Shown one piece after another: positions 36,011 through 47,600 of a stretch of 64,000 nt of DNA. Source of the stretch: Holothuria scabra. Its lineage: Eukaryota; Echinodermata; Holothuroidea; Aspidochirotida; Holothuriidae. The stretch spans positions 16,448,001 through 16,512,000 of the forward strand of contig CM074184.1 in assembly GCA_037179385.1 (NCBI GenBank). The letters run 5' to 3'. The notes under the pieces were generated by a model, which worked only from the letters and a program-made list of their open reading frames with translations, was not told where the DNA came from and made no database searches. The first letter of the stretch is position 1; every line of letters begins with the position of its first letter. The translations under genes were made by a program, and so were the position numbers.

Positions 36011-36388
36011 CTGCCACATACACCCAATATATGGCTCATGTGTCATCAGCCAAGTGAAATAATCCCATGCTGCATACCCATCAGATCCTTGTGCACATAT
36101 AAATCTACTTTACACATACTTATCTCAAATTTTTCCTGCTTAAAATTGTTTTAAAATGCATGTCCCATGTTTGGGTATTATTAAAAATATTACGTGCATC
36201 TCAGTGCTGGAGCCTCCTGGATTCTTCCATTTCTTTGAAAATTTTGAATGAAATTTAGTGACATGAGGAATGCTGTTTTTTACCTGTCATCTATGTCACA
36301 GTAATTAATTGGCAGAACTGAGGAAGAGGTACCTTTACTTTGTGTTGTATTCAGAGGTATTTGACCCATGTATAAGCATTTAATGGCT

Positions 36389-36605
36389 GGCACACATTGA
36401 CATGTGAATGGCATGCATTGGCTTGCAAGTAAAGTAATCTAAGTCTGGATGGCACACATTGTCATGTGAGTGGCGCACATTGGCATGCAAGAAAAGTGAT
36501 CTAAAAGTCTGAATGGCAAACATTCGCATGCCAATGGGAGGCATTGTCACGCAAGAAAAATAATCTAAGTCCAAATGGCACACATTGGAAAGCAAATGAC
36601 ACACT
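36389..36605 (+). repeat. 62-bp minisatellite, about 3.5 units
   Basis: Units of 62-64 bp begin ggcacacattg and end taatctaagtc(t/c). They start at about 36389, 36451 and 36515, with a partial fourth unit. Units are diverged by about 15-25 percent by eye. Sequence content is related to the GCATG-rich block upstream. Confidence 0.8.
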
Positions 36606-36804
36606 TTCAGCATCTATGCAATGTTATGTAGACAAAGTGGCTCACATGCAGTTAAGCCAATCCAGTGGCATTTGTTTGTCATATAGATGCACAAGGTGTG
36701 TCAGAAGAGTGCCAATTGATGCAGCTTACATGCCTTCTGTTAGCCAGTCCTTTGGCATTCAATCGGCATGCATCCTGCATGCTGCACCTTGCATGCCTTT
36801 AACC

Positions 36805-37110
36805 ATCCTATGGCCGAGTGGATAAAGGTGGTGGCATTTGAAGCAATGAAGCTTAGCAACCGGATGGTCTGGAGTTCGATTCCTGGCCGAGTCAAAGTTA
36901 GGTGGGTTTTTCATTCAAGAGCAATCTATGATTTTCCCATCTGAACTGGCCTTTCAAAAAAATACCAAATTTGATCCAAAATGTTGAATTGGTTGCCACC
37001 CGACGTGAAGTTGTAATGCATAAGCCAATGGCTTCTCCGACATTTGTGGTCCCTTGGCATCGTAAAACAACTGCCCTTCAAGGCCTGATTATTATTATTA
37101 TTAGTATTAT
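36805..37110 (+). mobile_element. tRNA-derived SINE (Leu/Ser-type head)
   Basis: The head has a Pol III A-box TGGCCGAGTGGATAA (36811) and a B-box GGAGTTCGATTCC, spaced as in a long-variable-arm tRNA (Leu or Ser type). A non-tRNA body follows, then a (ATT)n tail at about 37087-37110. Near-identical 36-bp segments flank it (36760-36795 and 37111-37146), although about 10-15 bp separate the left one from the recognisable head. This is a classical SINE layout. The family name is not known to me. Confidence 0.82.
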
Positions 37111-38055
37111 CAATTGACATGCATCCTGCATGCTGCACCCTGCATGTATGCTGCATCTATCTTGCTCACAAGCAATTCTGTGACAGAAAGCAAGTAAATG
37201 TTAAGAATCATTTTTGTATAAGCATTTGGCAAAAATGACTCTAAAACCTTTACAGAGCAAACAAGTCATACCATTGGGATTTTGATAGAGTAACCAAAAA
37301 ATTGATTTTATACAGTAGCAGTATTCTTTCCCATGGCTGCTCTGACCTTAACACAGATTTAGCTACACTGTATCCTTGGACAGACCAAACAAATCATCTT
37401 GAGTTTTGCCCATGGTGGCACACATTTTGAGATCCTCATGAGCAAAATGTAGCTTCAATGTAGCTATTAATACCTGTTAAAAATCAAGGAGGTGGATGGA
37501 ATATTGTTTATTGGACTGCAAAATCAGATTACTAAACCAACGTCACAGGCGAATATTTGCTGAACTGGAAATATAAAGTTCTCTCAGATTGAAAGAATTT
37601 ACGTCAGTTGAAAGAAATTGGGATGTGCATGGTTAGAAACCATAGTCAACATTCTAGAGCCAGTAAAGAGTACAAATTAGAGAAAGGGATGACAAATAAT
37701 TGTTTTTTGAAAGTAAAAACATGTGATTTCTTCTTTTGCCCTTTTAGGATGAATAGGCCAAATTTTATCAAATAGTTTTTGAAGTCCATTCCACTTCATT
37801 TTATTCATGCTGTGACTCAAAAATAATGGCTGGAATTTTCTTTTGCCACCAAGGAGGGATCAAAGTTGTGTCAGGCCTTTTCTGCATGTTGATGATGTGC
37901 ATGTTATCTTTTATGCATAAAAAACAACAAGCATTGAATATAGAAATTTACTTAGTGATGTATCGTTGAAGTAATGAAATTTTATAATAATTAGAATTGC
38001 TGATAATGCTCATTTTACAATTCTCTCTAACATTTTTTTTTTCCTTCAATAACAG

Positions 38056-38821
38056 ATTGGTGCCTTTTTTCTTATTAATCTATGCCTAGTTGTTATAGCA
38101 ACCCAGTTTTCTGAAACAAAACAAAGAGAGAGCAGGCTTATAGCAGAACAACGAAGGCGCTTTAAGTCAAGTAGTACGTTAACTAGTAACAGTGAAATGG
38201 GAAGCTGTTATGATGAAATTTTGAAGTATGTTAGCCATCTGGTGCGTAAAAGTAAGCGGCGTTTCAGGAGGTGGAGAAAACGCATGCAAAGTAAACGACA
38301 GGGAAAAGTTATGCCAGCTCTCACATTACGGCGGAGAAAAAAGAAGAAGAAACCAATACAACAAAAGATGGAGCCTACAGGTCAATATCAATATGGAAAT
38401 GGAAGTCCAAGAGTTGCTAGGGCTCACGAACATGAGGGGGACATTACAAAACATGATTGTAAACATCTTGGAGTTGCCAAGCCCAATGGAAGTCTAGCCC
38501 CTAGTAATGAATCGTTACATTCTATAAGTTATTGCACAGAACATTTATCTAAATTAAATCCTTTATATCCCGAGTGTGTTCATTCCAAGTCTTCCCCACA
38601 CAGTCATGCGAACTGTACGCTCTCAATTCATAGAGCTTCATCCATCAATTATCCACCTACGATTAATTCTAAAGACTCAACACAGAATGCATTACTTGCC
38701 AAATTGAAAGTTGAGAAAGGAGTGAAAGCTGGGAAGTTGGCCGACAGGTGGAAAGAGCTTTGTACAGAGAACCATCACAGTCCAAACTTGCCATCGGTTA
38801 CTGCTGAACAAGGACATAAAG
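38056..38821 (+). CDS. Cav3 exon E: IS6 end, gating brake, proximal I-II linker
   Basis: The exon follows aataacag and ends aaag before gtgagcaa (phase 1), coding 255 residues plus one base. Residues 1-18 ([18 protein letters not shown]) complete IS6. Residues 19-35 ([17 protein letters not shown]) and 49-70 ([20 protein letters not shown]) are the two helices of the Cav3 gating brake. The brake occupies the place of the beta-subunit site in other Cav channels and holds T-type channels closed near rest. A basic cluster RRRKKKKK lies at 92-99. [13 protein letters not shown] at 152-164 resembles the ESVHS..H.DCHLE motif of vertebrate Cav3 linkers. The remainder is Ser/His/Cys-containing and probably disordered. 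Reading through the donor would add about 29 residues before a stop, so retention of the intron would truncate the channel after repeat I. Confidence 0.95.
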
Positions 38822-41800
38822 GTGAGCAATTATTTCTTTTGACATCTTCAGTGTGTTACATACCAGGGTCTCTGCCAGAACTCAAAAAAGGGGAAGGGGA
38901 CCAAATATAAAATCTGTGATTGCAACTGTATTGGCCTGGTGATCTCTAGGTATGGAAAGAGAGAATGCCAAGAAGGTTTTAAATATTTGACTTGAATATT
39001 TTATTTCATCAATTAGTTAGAGAGAAATTGATTTAAAAGGAAGTTACTTCGTGAGAAGTTATCAAAAGTGTGCTGAAATTTAGCACTCCTCCTATCTTCG
39101 GAAAAAGGTAGAAATTGTTTCTGACAACCTCTTTTCCTCTCTGAGGTTATCCGTTGGACAAATAGATTTTTATTTGTAATCAAGTTAGCTCTCTACATCT
39201 GCAAGGAAGAATCTTGTGACAATCTCAATTTGACTCTGGCTTGTCTGATGGAGACCCTAAAAATTTCCATAAAAATCATGCCTGCAAAATGTACACTAGA
39301 ATATCAAAATTTAGTAAGGAGAAGGGTGGGGGAGGGGGGATAATCCCCTTAATTCATTAAAGGGAGCTTAATCCCTTAAGTACCTTTTGACTCCTTGACA
39401 GCATTCCTGAATACATAAAGGCCTGTTTGATTTGATGAATAATGTCTCCAAACATTCATCTGGTATTTTGGCTACAAAATATCAAAAGGCATACCAATTC
39501 CTTGTCCATGACATAGCTTAAAATCAAGTTTAGTTGGTAATGGTCATGTGGGGGTCTAATCAAATTTAAAATCAAGTTTAGTTGGTAGTGGTCATGTGGG
39601 GGTCTAATCAAGTTTAAAATCAAGTTTAAGTTGGTAATGGTCATGTGGGGATCTATAATCAAGTATAAAATCAGTTTAGTTGGTAATGGTCATGTGGGGG
39701 TCTAATCAAGTTTAAAATCAAGTTAAGTTGGTAATGGTCATGTGGGGGTCTAATCAAGGTTAAAATCAAGTACAAGTCAGCATTGGTCATGTGGGGGTTT
39801 AATCAAGGTTAAAATGAGTTTTAGTTGGTAATGGTTGTTTGGGGGTCTATCAAGTTTAAAATCAGTTTAAGTTGGTAATGATCATGTGAGGGTCTAATCA
39901 AGTTTAAAATCAAGTTTAGTTGGTTTCTGAATCATCTTGAAAAGGGTCATTGTTGGAGAGACCTTTTTTCTCCAGTAACTGACTTTTACCTAGTTGTTAT
40001 ATTTGAAAGTGGAAAATATAACTCAAATAAAAGCTTTTGTGACTATCTAAATATGAGTACATTTTTTTTTTTTTAAGATTTCCTTCATTACCTGATGCTA
40101 ATGAGAATGATGAGACTAACATTCAAACTTAAGATGAAGTACTTTTGCAGGACTTTCTGCATAATGTTATTGGATGGTACTATTGTCTGAACAAAAAGTT
40201 TATTGCTGAGTCATTTATGAGGAAAGATATAATGTCAAGTTTGCCATCGTAGGTGTCCAGAAAGGAGAATTGCCTGTAGAGGTTACTGGTTTCCAAATAT
40301 GAGGATGTATTTTATGAAAGAATTCAGTGCATAGACTCTAGATATTTCTGACTTCAATGAATTTTAAAGAACTGACAACGCTTTGACTTATGGATTATGG
40401 TGAAAAATGTCTCCTGTGTATCCAGCATTCCGTCACAGATTCGTCATACATATACAAAGTACCAGTTCTTCTTCAACAGAAATGTTTGCAATTCATCTTT
40501 GTGACATTTGTCTTGCTCTTAAAAATTAAAGGGAGCTCTCTCTGCAGGTGTAATCTGTCAATTTTTCTGATGATGTGTATAGACAAGGTCTTATCTCTTA
40601 GCCTATAACTTTTGTTTGCCACAGTGAATGGTAATTGCTGCTCTCGCACAAGCTTCTGGCTGCCATCAAAACTTAGAAACACAACTGAACAAATTACATT
40701 TATGGAAGCTGGCTTTCTTAAATTATCTATCTGATGGCTTTGCCAAGGCCACCAGTAATATTTTGCATACTTTTTTCAAGATGTGTTTTGTATCAGTTAA
40801 CAATTTTTTATTATGTAGATTTTTTTGGTATTCTTAATACATAGGATCTAAATGGGTGTGCTCTCAAATAACACAATAGATACAACCCCTCCTCCCTGCC
40901 CCCCCCCATATTATTTCCATACCATCAACAATTTCTGTTAAAATACTAATTTTGTTTGATCAATATCCATTTTTAACATAATCATTTGTATTCACTGTAA
41001 CTGCTCACTTTAAAGTTTGTCATAACACATGGTGACTATGCTGTTAAGTTACATCACATCATGTTGGCCACCACTGATTAAGTAGCAGCTTAGGCTTTAG
41101 ATTCACATAGATCAGTTTTGAAGGTTGGGATGCTCGCACCCTCTGTATGATTTAGAATAAAAATATGTAGCTTTTGATTGAATGATGATTAATCTTGCAT
41201 AAAAGCTTAAGGACTGGTAGAACATCACACACAGAGAACCACTTCAGCCACCTTGAAAATATTGCTTGAGCAACCAGTGTTCTCACTTTTATGACATTTA
41301 TCTATTAAAATACACATAAGTTCACCAGTCTGCAATATTTTCATCTTCTCATGGAACCCCTCTCCTTAATTTTTCTGAGAAGATAATTTAGTAGTTAGAT
41401 TGGGTTTTAATGCATAGTTTACAAAATTTTGGTTTAATCAAGTGGTGCCCACAGCATTTTTTCCCCCATTTGTTGGGCACTAGTTGTTTTCCCTACTCTA
41501 TTTCGTGTGGGAGCATCACGCACATTGTCAGTAGTTTCCATTTGTTGAAGTCTATAGTATGACTTGACCTGCTAATTGACACAGACTGCCTCTGCAAGAA
41601 GCAGAGGCATATCATCTACGTCACCCCTCCTCACCTCCTAAATTGAGTAGGTTTATATATTGTAAATAGGATTTGAGTATCCCGCGGCTCATAGATTCCC
41701 AAACTAGTGAGTTTTGAGGAGTCTGAGATGATTATTTTAGTCACAAGTATAGCTATTTCATATTTCTACCTTTCTTTCAACTTTTTCTTGGCCTTATAAG

Positions 41801-41823
41801 ATCATTCTTGTTCTTTTCTACAG
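38822..41823 (+). other. Intron E-F
   Basis: Intron of 3002 bp, phase 1. It contains the 48-bp minisatellite (39518-39933) and, about 215 bp before exon F, a perfect 9-bp hairpin TGCCTCTGC-aagaa-GCAGAGGCA at 41587-41609. I see no other structured element or gene. Confidence 0.6.
39518..39933 (+). repeat. 48-bp minisatellite, about 8.5 units
   Basis: Tandem units of 47-50 bp contain ttaaaatcaagttta, gttggtaatggtcatgtg and ggggtctaatcaag. The ggtcatgtggg core recurs near 39541, 39591, 39639, 39688, 39737, 39785, 39833 (variant) and 39881. Central units are nearly identical and the last ones diverge. It is wholly intronic. Confidence 0.93.
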
Positions 41824-42119
41824 ATGCTCTTGTTCCAGTGCATCAGCCTTTAGCTCAGAGGCTATCAGCCCCACCCCTCACTAATCCTTACCCTGTGCTA
41901 CCCCCTGCTGGTCATTCCACACACCCTACCTGCCCAGTTCATCAACCTTGCCCTATTCATGCCCCCTGCCCAACCCATTCCCCATGTCTAGTCCACAGAC
42001 CAAGTTGCCTACGTAATGAAAACCAAGAGGATACCTCGGAGGATAGTTCCAGCTCAGGTGAAGAGGATGAAGATGATACCTCAGCTGATTCAGATGTAGA
42101 GCACAAACCAGGATTTAGA
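41824..42119 (+). CDS. Cav3 exon F: distal I-II linker, Cys/His-Pro repeats and acidic tract
   Basis: The exon follows ttctacag and precedes gtgagttc; it enters in phase 1 and leaves in phase 0, giving 99 residues counting the split aspartate. The first 36 residues are Pro-rich. Residues 37-60 are four hexads, CPVHQP, CPIHAP, CPTHSP and CLVHRP, closed by SC. Residues 66-90 are an acidic Ser-rich tract (EDTSEDSSSSGEEDEDDTSA) that looks like casein kinase 2 substrate. The exon belongs to the channel because it links phase-matched exons E and G. This linker part is poorly conserved between animals and controls surface expression and modulation in vertebrate Cav3. The Cys/His hexads are not something I recall from vertebrate channels. 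Confidence 0.88.
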
Positions 42120-44528
42120 GTGAGTTCAATTTGAGTTTCTTGGGGTTTAATGCAACACATTGTGAGGTGTAAAAAACATTGTTTAATCTTGCAGTGTCCA
42201 CAGTGTTTTTTTTTCAAGTGTACATCACTGGATTGATCTCCCTAATTTATTGTTAATGCAGAATATCATGCACAATAGTAGTAGGCAGGGTTGCCACCAG
42301 TTTGAAACCTGGGTAAATTGTGATCACCATCCTGGGGTTGAGGCGTCTAAGGGGTAGGGAGTGTCCTTCTCCCCTTTGACAATTTTTTGCAGATTTGAGA
42401 GTTCTTATTCTCAAAGATTCTAAAGAAATTTAAGAATTTTATTCAGTGAAGGGAAAGAAATTTGTGCCAGACTGTGAAGCTGAAATTGATGATGTGTACC
42501 AGAGGGAGATTTTCAGAGCTGGGTAGCAGCACTGCCTAGCACTGCCCAGTGTGGTGGTAACCCTGGTAGTAGGTTCATATTTAAAGTCTTTGATATTACT
42601 TTATCTGAATATTGTACCCTAGACATCTTGGGTGAGAGGCCAGTGCTCTACTAGACAAAACACCTGGTTTAGAGTAAGTCAGGAGCCAAGGGACATTTTG
42701 GGTGTATGGAGGTATGGGGTGTGGGATTGCTGTCCTTCAGTGCTATAAACACTAAACAGTGTGATGGGTTAGAGTTAAGGTTAGATGAGATTTTACAACA
42801 CACAAACTAAAATATAATGTCAATCAACTTGATCAAAACTTCAACATTTAAATGATTTTCCAGCATGGTTCCACTTCAAATTTGGTTTCCCTTTAGTTGC
42901 CTCTTTAGACAAGCGGGAAATAATATACTACAGTGTACCATATTCTGCAACTCCCAGCTCATGGGGGGGGGAACAGTATTATGGCATATTGCATTAGGGG
43001 GGACTTAGGCATTTAACTTGAAAGAACCTTCATTAGTACACCCAGGAGAAAAGGTTGAAGGATGGAGAGGCTTTTAATTCAGGATATGAATTGCTTGAAC
43101 AAATGATGTTAGGCTTTTTTGCAAGAAGCACAGGAGTGTATTGTAACGAATATGGGGGGTTGCTTCAAGGATGGGTAGCGTGAGGCCAGCAGGGTGGGGA
43201 TCTTGGCCTGAGTTGTTGTATTTTGATCGGCCAGAAACAGGAACGCCGGAAAAATGACTCCAGAGAATGATAAACGGTTGGTCTGTATATTCTTCAAAAA
43301 TTTAATTACACAAAAATAATGAAGGCTATTCCTTAAAAAACACGGTGAAAACTCCTCGGAAACTTAAAACCTGCCGGATGGAGATAAAAGTTGGCAGCTT
43401 CAGGGCGTGAAGCCTGCCGTCCAACTTAGAATTGTCCTCCTTGTCTCTACTTAAACGCGTCTTCACTAGACAACGGCTAACTGGCTTTCTCCCCGAGTTG
43501 TTTACCACTTCCCCTTAAAACCAAACCTAACAATACAGCCTAACGCCTGGGCCAGAGACACCCAGACGAGTACACAATATATCCAATTAGTGCGCCCATT
43601 CAAGTCTCGTGATGCACGGAGCACTAATCTGGGGCTTTGCTAACACGTGGCCAGTACACGTGAGTTGAATAGAAGGTGACCATGACTGACAGGGATAGAA
43701 TAATCGCCCAAGTACAAAAATAACTTAATCCCCCTGGCAAACAACTTTAAGTAAGAAAACAACCCACTCCCAGGGTAAAACTGGCCTGCACAGACTGACA
43801 AACAAAATCTTACATACAGACTGTGACAACTTGCAGGTAGTATGTAAAAAGCATAGCTTAAATAACAAGGGCTTTTAGCCCGCCGTTACAGTATTTAGAT
43901 GCACTCTTCAAGAAGCTTAGCTGCTTTCTCTGTTGTTAGTGAAGGATGGTGTTATTTGTGGACTGAATTTTTCAAAGTAAGGTGCGAAATGTTGAAATAT
44001 TCAGTTAGTTTATCTCCATTAAGGAAAGTCATGATGTGCAATCAGGCCAACAACAGAACAAAATTTGAAGTAATTTCTTACCAAGTTCATAGTTCTTACT
44101 TTATGACTTTTAAACAGAAGCTTTTGCCAAGTAGAGGTTATGCAGTGTCATACATATACATATGTCATAGGTGCAATTTATGACGGCAAAGTGGTAATTG
44201 AGTCAGAAGTAGGTGTGTAATCCTAGGTTAAGAGAATTCTTTATTATGCAGAATGTTTGCATAGCTTACTACTTCACTTGTATGACATGTATTAGCACAA
44301 AAACATTGGGTTTGTGCTGTACATATTAAGAATAAATTTCAGACTACTTATTCCAATGTTTTTGGAATAAAACCCTGATAAATTCATGGAGCCTCCTCAT
44401 TAACCTTCTCAAACAGATTTTCTCTCTTTTTTGAGTTTTCTAAGAAATGAGGTGTAAGGAAGTGTTTTAGAAAGTATGTGTAAGAAATTAAAAATCTCAC
44501 CTCTGTTGCTTTTGTTTGTCTCCCTCAG
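42120..44528 (+). other. Intron F-G
   Basis: Intron of 2409 bp, phase 0. Its main content is the solo LTR at 43142-43890. The first kilobase and the last 640 bp are plain intron. Confidence 0.6.
43142..43890. mobile_element. Solo LTR of a retrotransposon with 4-bp target duplication
   Basis: A 749-bp segment starts TGTAACGAATATGG and ends CGCCGTTACA, so it has the TG...CA ends and short inverted TGTAACG/CGTTACA tips of an LTR. GTAT directly abuts both ends (43138-43141 and 43891-43894), the expected target-site duplication. Its base composition (more GC, many CpG) differs from the intron around it. There is no internal region, primer-binding site or second LTR, so it is a recombination product. 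On the minus strand a TATATTG-type TATA candidate lies mid-element, so the transcribed strand may be minus. The family is probably Ty3/gypsy-like, but this is not proven. Confidence 0.85.
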
Positions 44529-44669
44529 ATACGAAGGCGTCCTTTAGGAATGTGCCATTGGATGAGGGTGAAAACAAGAGAAATTGTAGAGAGTAAATAT
44601 TTTATGCGAGGAATCCTTGCCAGTATACTGATCAACACACTAAGCATGGGGATTGAATTCCATGGGCAG
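44529..44669 (+). CDS. Cav3 exon G: end of I-II linker and repeat II S1
   Basis: The exon follows tccctcag and ends cag before gtaagctt, 47 codons in phase 0 at both ends. It reads [40 protein letters not shown] and GIEFHGQ. The (D/E)SKYF.RGI...[10 protein letters not shown](Y/F)H..Q pattern is the entry to repeat II and the S1 helix in Cav3 channels. The next exon should encode the IIS1-S2 loop (typically PEELTNALEISN-like). I could not find it in the remaining 19.3 kb. Confidence 0.95.
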
Positions 44670-47600
44670 GTAAGCTTAAGAATAATTCTTTCTCTTTTAA
44701 AAATGAGATGACAGAGGGGCCTTTGTTTCACCTCTTGCAGTAACAGAAGGGTTTGAAACATGAAAAAGATTAGAGACTGAGGGAGTCAGATGTTGGGAAG
44801 GATTCATAACAGTAGAAACACCAAGGAAATTAAGAAAAATACATTTTTCTAAGGGGTCCACCTTTAGACATTTTACAATGTGACTGCAGTAACTGGAAGA
44901 TCAAAATGGAAACAATGTAATCTTTGTTAACATAAAAAAGCAGTTCACTTGAAAACTGTTTGAAATCCAGTTTTCCCTTTTTTCAAATTCACTGAAGAAC
45001 TTGTCCATAGGGATTTCCTCCATTTATCACTTTCCTATCATAGTGGTGGTGTATGAGAAATGTGAGTGATGCTTGATAGGAAAATACTACTTAGGAGTCT
45101 TTGTACGTGGAAATTTTTAACAGTGATTGAGCCTCACTGTGTTCAGGGTTGGGTTGACACATTACAGCAATAACTACAAGGTGGAAAGTCATAGTACTGT
45201 TATAATGATGGAAAACAAGTAAGGTGGGCAGTGGTTCAGGTACAAACTACTTTGGGCCTAGCTCTTAATCTTTAAGTAGAATTATCAATGTCTACAAAGA
45301 AGGTGGGGGATATTGCTGTCCTCTAGTACCCTGAGGTTTGGGGGTTTTTCTTTGTTTTTGTTTATGAGGGTTGGGGTGGGGTTTGCAGATTATCTCCACA
45401 ATAAGAGCATCCTTTTGTACTCCCCTATTACTGTGTTGCCAGTGTGTTGCTTTACTTCTTCATGTCCTTGCAAAGATACATTATTAATGTCTCACCCATG
45501 AACCTGTAAAACAGCTTCTTCATCCTCTGTTGCTTCAAGAGATGTAACTGATAGTATGAAGCAAGTCGTATCTTATTGATCAAACAAGCCTTTATCTTAT
45601 CTGAATATTATCTTTGCATTCCACTGCCAAATGCTAGATCTGTTAACAGCCGTCAGTCTGTGAAAGCAAAATAGTCTTGCATTAATAATGGCTTATGAAG
45701 TCATCTGTAGATTTAATTAATAACATTGCTTTAAACTTCATACTTGTGGGAACCATTGATGCACTAACCTGAGGGAGGAAAAAAAAAAAAAATGAAACAT
45801 TTGAGATTATTGAAAGCAATCTGAGCCATCTTCAAAAGATGAACCTCAGTGTAATCAGAGATTCTGGTTCAACTTTGGTGACCTGAAAAGGTTTTCAAAT
45901 TCACCATGTGGTTAAACATGGCCTATATCTTTTTGATCTTGAAGAAGAAATTTGACCTTGAGCTGTCCTATTGTTTGAGCTGAGTGTGTGTAATGTATAT
46001 ATTATGCACTTGTTTCAAGTGGGCAGTTTTAAGCAAAGCAGTCAGGATTTCAAATCTGTTGTTTGTATTTTCAATCATGAGGTAGGGAAATTAGCTTTTA
46101 AATGAGATCACCAGCTTGCTTTAATAGCTTTTTCAATTTAAAGTAGAACTTTAAGTCTCAAATGTTTTAGGGGACTCCAGCATCTATATTCATACTTGGT
46201 GACTGGAACTTTTGATTGAATTACGTTCAAAGTTTAACTTCAAACTATGTTCTGATTGACCAATCAGTGTCAAAAAAGGAAAAAAAAACTGAAAAAGCTG
46301 AAATTAAAACTCAAAACTACATATGAACAATAGATTTCCTGCAAGTGGTTTGTCAAGGTGTGTTTTCGAATGATTTGTGGACTGGTTGTGCTTATCACAC
46401 ACAGAAGTATCTAAGGCAGAAAATGACTTTCAAGAGATGCACTGAGTCGATATCGATAACTTAATGAGAGTGCTTATGGGTCACTTCCACATTACAGTGC
46501 TCCGGGTTAGCATAAAAAATCAAGAATCATATCCAATAGTTTTGGAAGAGTTAATTTTTGAATTTTTGTTGTGTCCTGACTTGAAATGATTTTGCAAATA
46601 TATAATAAAGAAAAGTCTGGTCACAAATTTTTGAAAGCTGAATTAAGCTATTAACTACTCTTTCATAACATAGTTGTTTATGTGTTGAATATAGAGATCA
46701 TCTAAGTTTGACCCTTAACCTTTGGTATTTGAAGAAAACTTAACAGGTTTGGGGAAAATTTGTTGAATTTTATGTGAGCTGCTTTAAACTGGATCAATTT
46801 AATTCAGACCTCTGTGCAATCATATCACACACTTTAGTGTACTCATCAGAGTTCATCAAAGTATGAATGAGCAATTAATGCAGAATGTTTTGAATTGGAG
46901 TAGGAAAAGCGGCTTATGTAGGAAAATGTTCAATTGAAGAAATTTGGCCTTAGGTACATAAATTGTTAAAAGATTTGTCACCAGGTTAGCACCTGAAAGA
47001 GTATTCCAGAACCAAATTCATGTTTGAATTATTAACATATGACACACCCTAACATATTCTAATCATTCTGTGAAATTTTCATTCACTTAACATTTTTAGT
47101 TCTCTGAATTTCTTAGCAATTAAAACTGACACATTTTCAACAAAGAGTGAATTTGATGCACCTGCTTGCTTCAAGTTCACTTCGCATTTCAAACATCGTG
47201 AGAACTGAACGTGGGAAATGAATGAAATTTCTGAGATTGTGTAGAACATCTTTCTTTTCAACATATCAAACATGTTTTTAGCTCTGGCCTAATCCTCTTT
47301 CCCAAAAGAGTTGCATAGCTACTAACTTTCAGTTAAGCCTCTTTTACACCTTTCTAAAACCCATCCTCATCCAGACACAATTTCACATTTTTTTTTTCCT
47401 CAGGGTAAGGATACAATACCTCTGTCTGTAAAATCAAAACACTCTCAGTACAGTCGTGCTGTGTAATATTCAGCTGTTGTACTTCTGCATTTTTTGAACT
47501 TGCTGTCAATCAAAAGAGCTGTGCCAATTTGGAATTTCTGGGGACTACAAAATTGTTGTTTGGGGTGAGAGATGATACTGCCTTCTTGTATACATTTAAA

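Larger units (their letters stand above)
33090..38055 (+). other. Intron D-E with minisatellites and SINE
   Basis: Intron of 4966 bp, phase 0. It holds a TTAA MITE (33729), GCATG-rich repeats (35540-36010 and 36389-36605) and a SINE (36805). The rest is plain AT-rich intron without recognisable genes. Confidence 0.6.
15779..44669 (+). other. Cav3 (T-type) calcium channel alpha1 gene, partial, seven exons
   Basis: The seven exons listed separately splice in frame with matching phases (1, 2, 0, 0, 1, 0) and GT-AG introns of 4100, 5455, 7107, 4966, 3002 and 2409 bp, giving about 617 codons. The product is the pore-forming plasma-membrane subunit of a low-voltage-activated calcium channel. T-type assignment rests on the repeat I S4-S5 sequence, the TLEGW selectivity locus, and a helix-loop-helix gating brake after IS6 where high-voltage-activated channels have the beta-subunit binding site. 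The I-II linker also keeps an ESLHS...C.EHL motif resembling vertebrate Cav3 linkers. Vertebrates have three paralogs (CACNA1G, H, I) and invertebrates usually one, so I give no symbol. Upstream exons (IS1-IS3) and everything after IIS1 are missing from what I could find. The first exon needs a preceding exon ending in two bases of a split codon. Confidence 0.93.

Noticed and set aside
35523..36613. Several Cys/His-rich minus ORFs
   Set aside because: Produced by the GCATG-rich repeats; no start context or conserved domain.
39456..39662. Repetitive minus ORF (LNLILNLIRPPHDH...)
   Set aside because: Translation of the 48-bp minisatellite.
44525..44761. Minus-strand ORF over exon G
   Set aside because: Antisense shadow of the channel exon.
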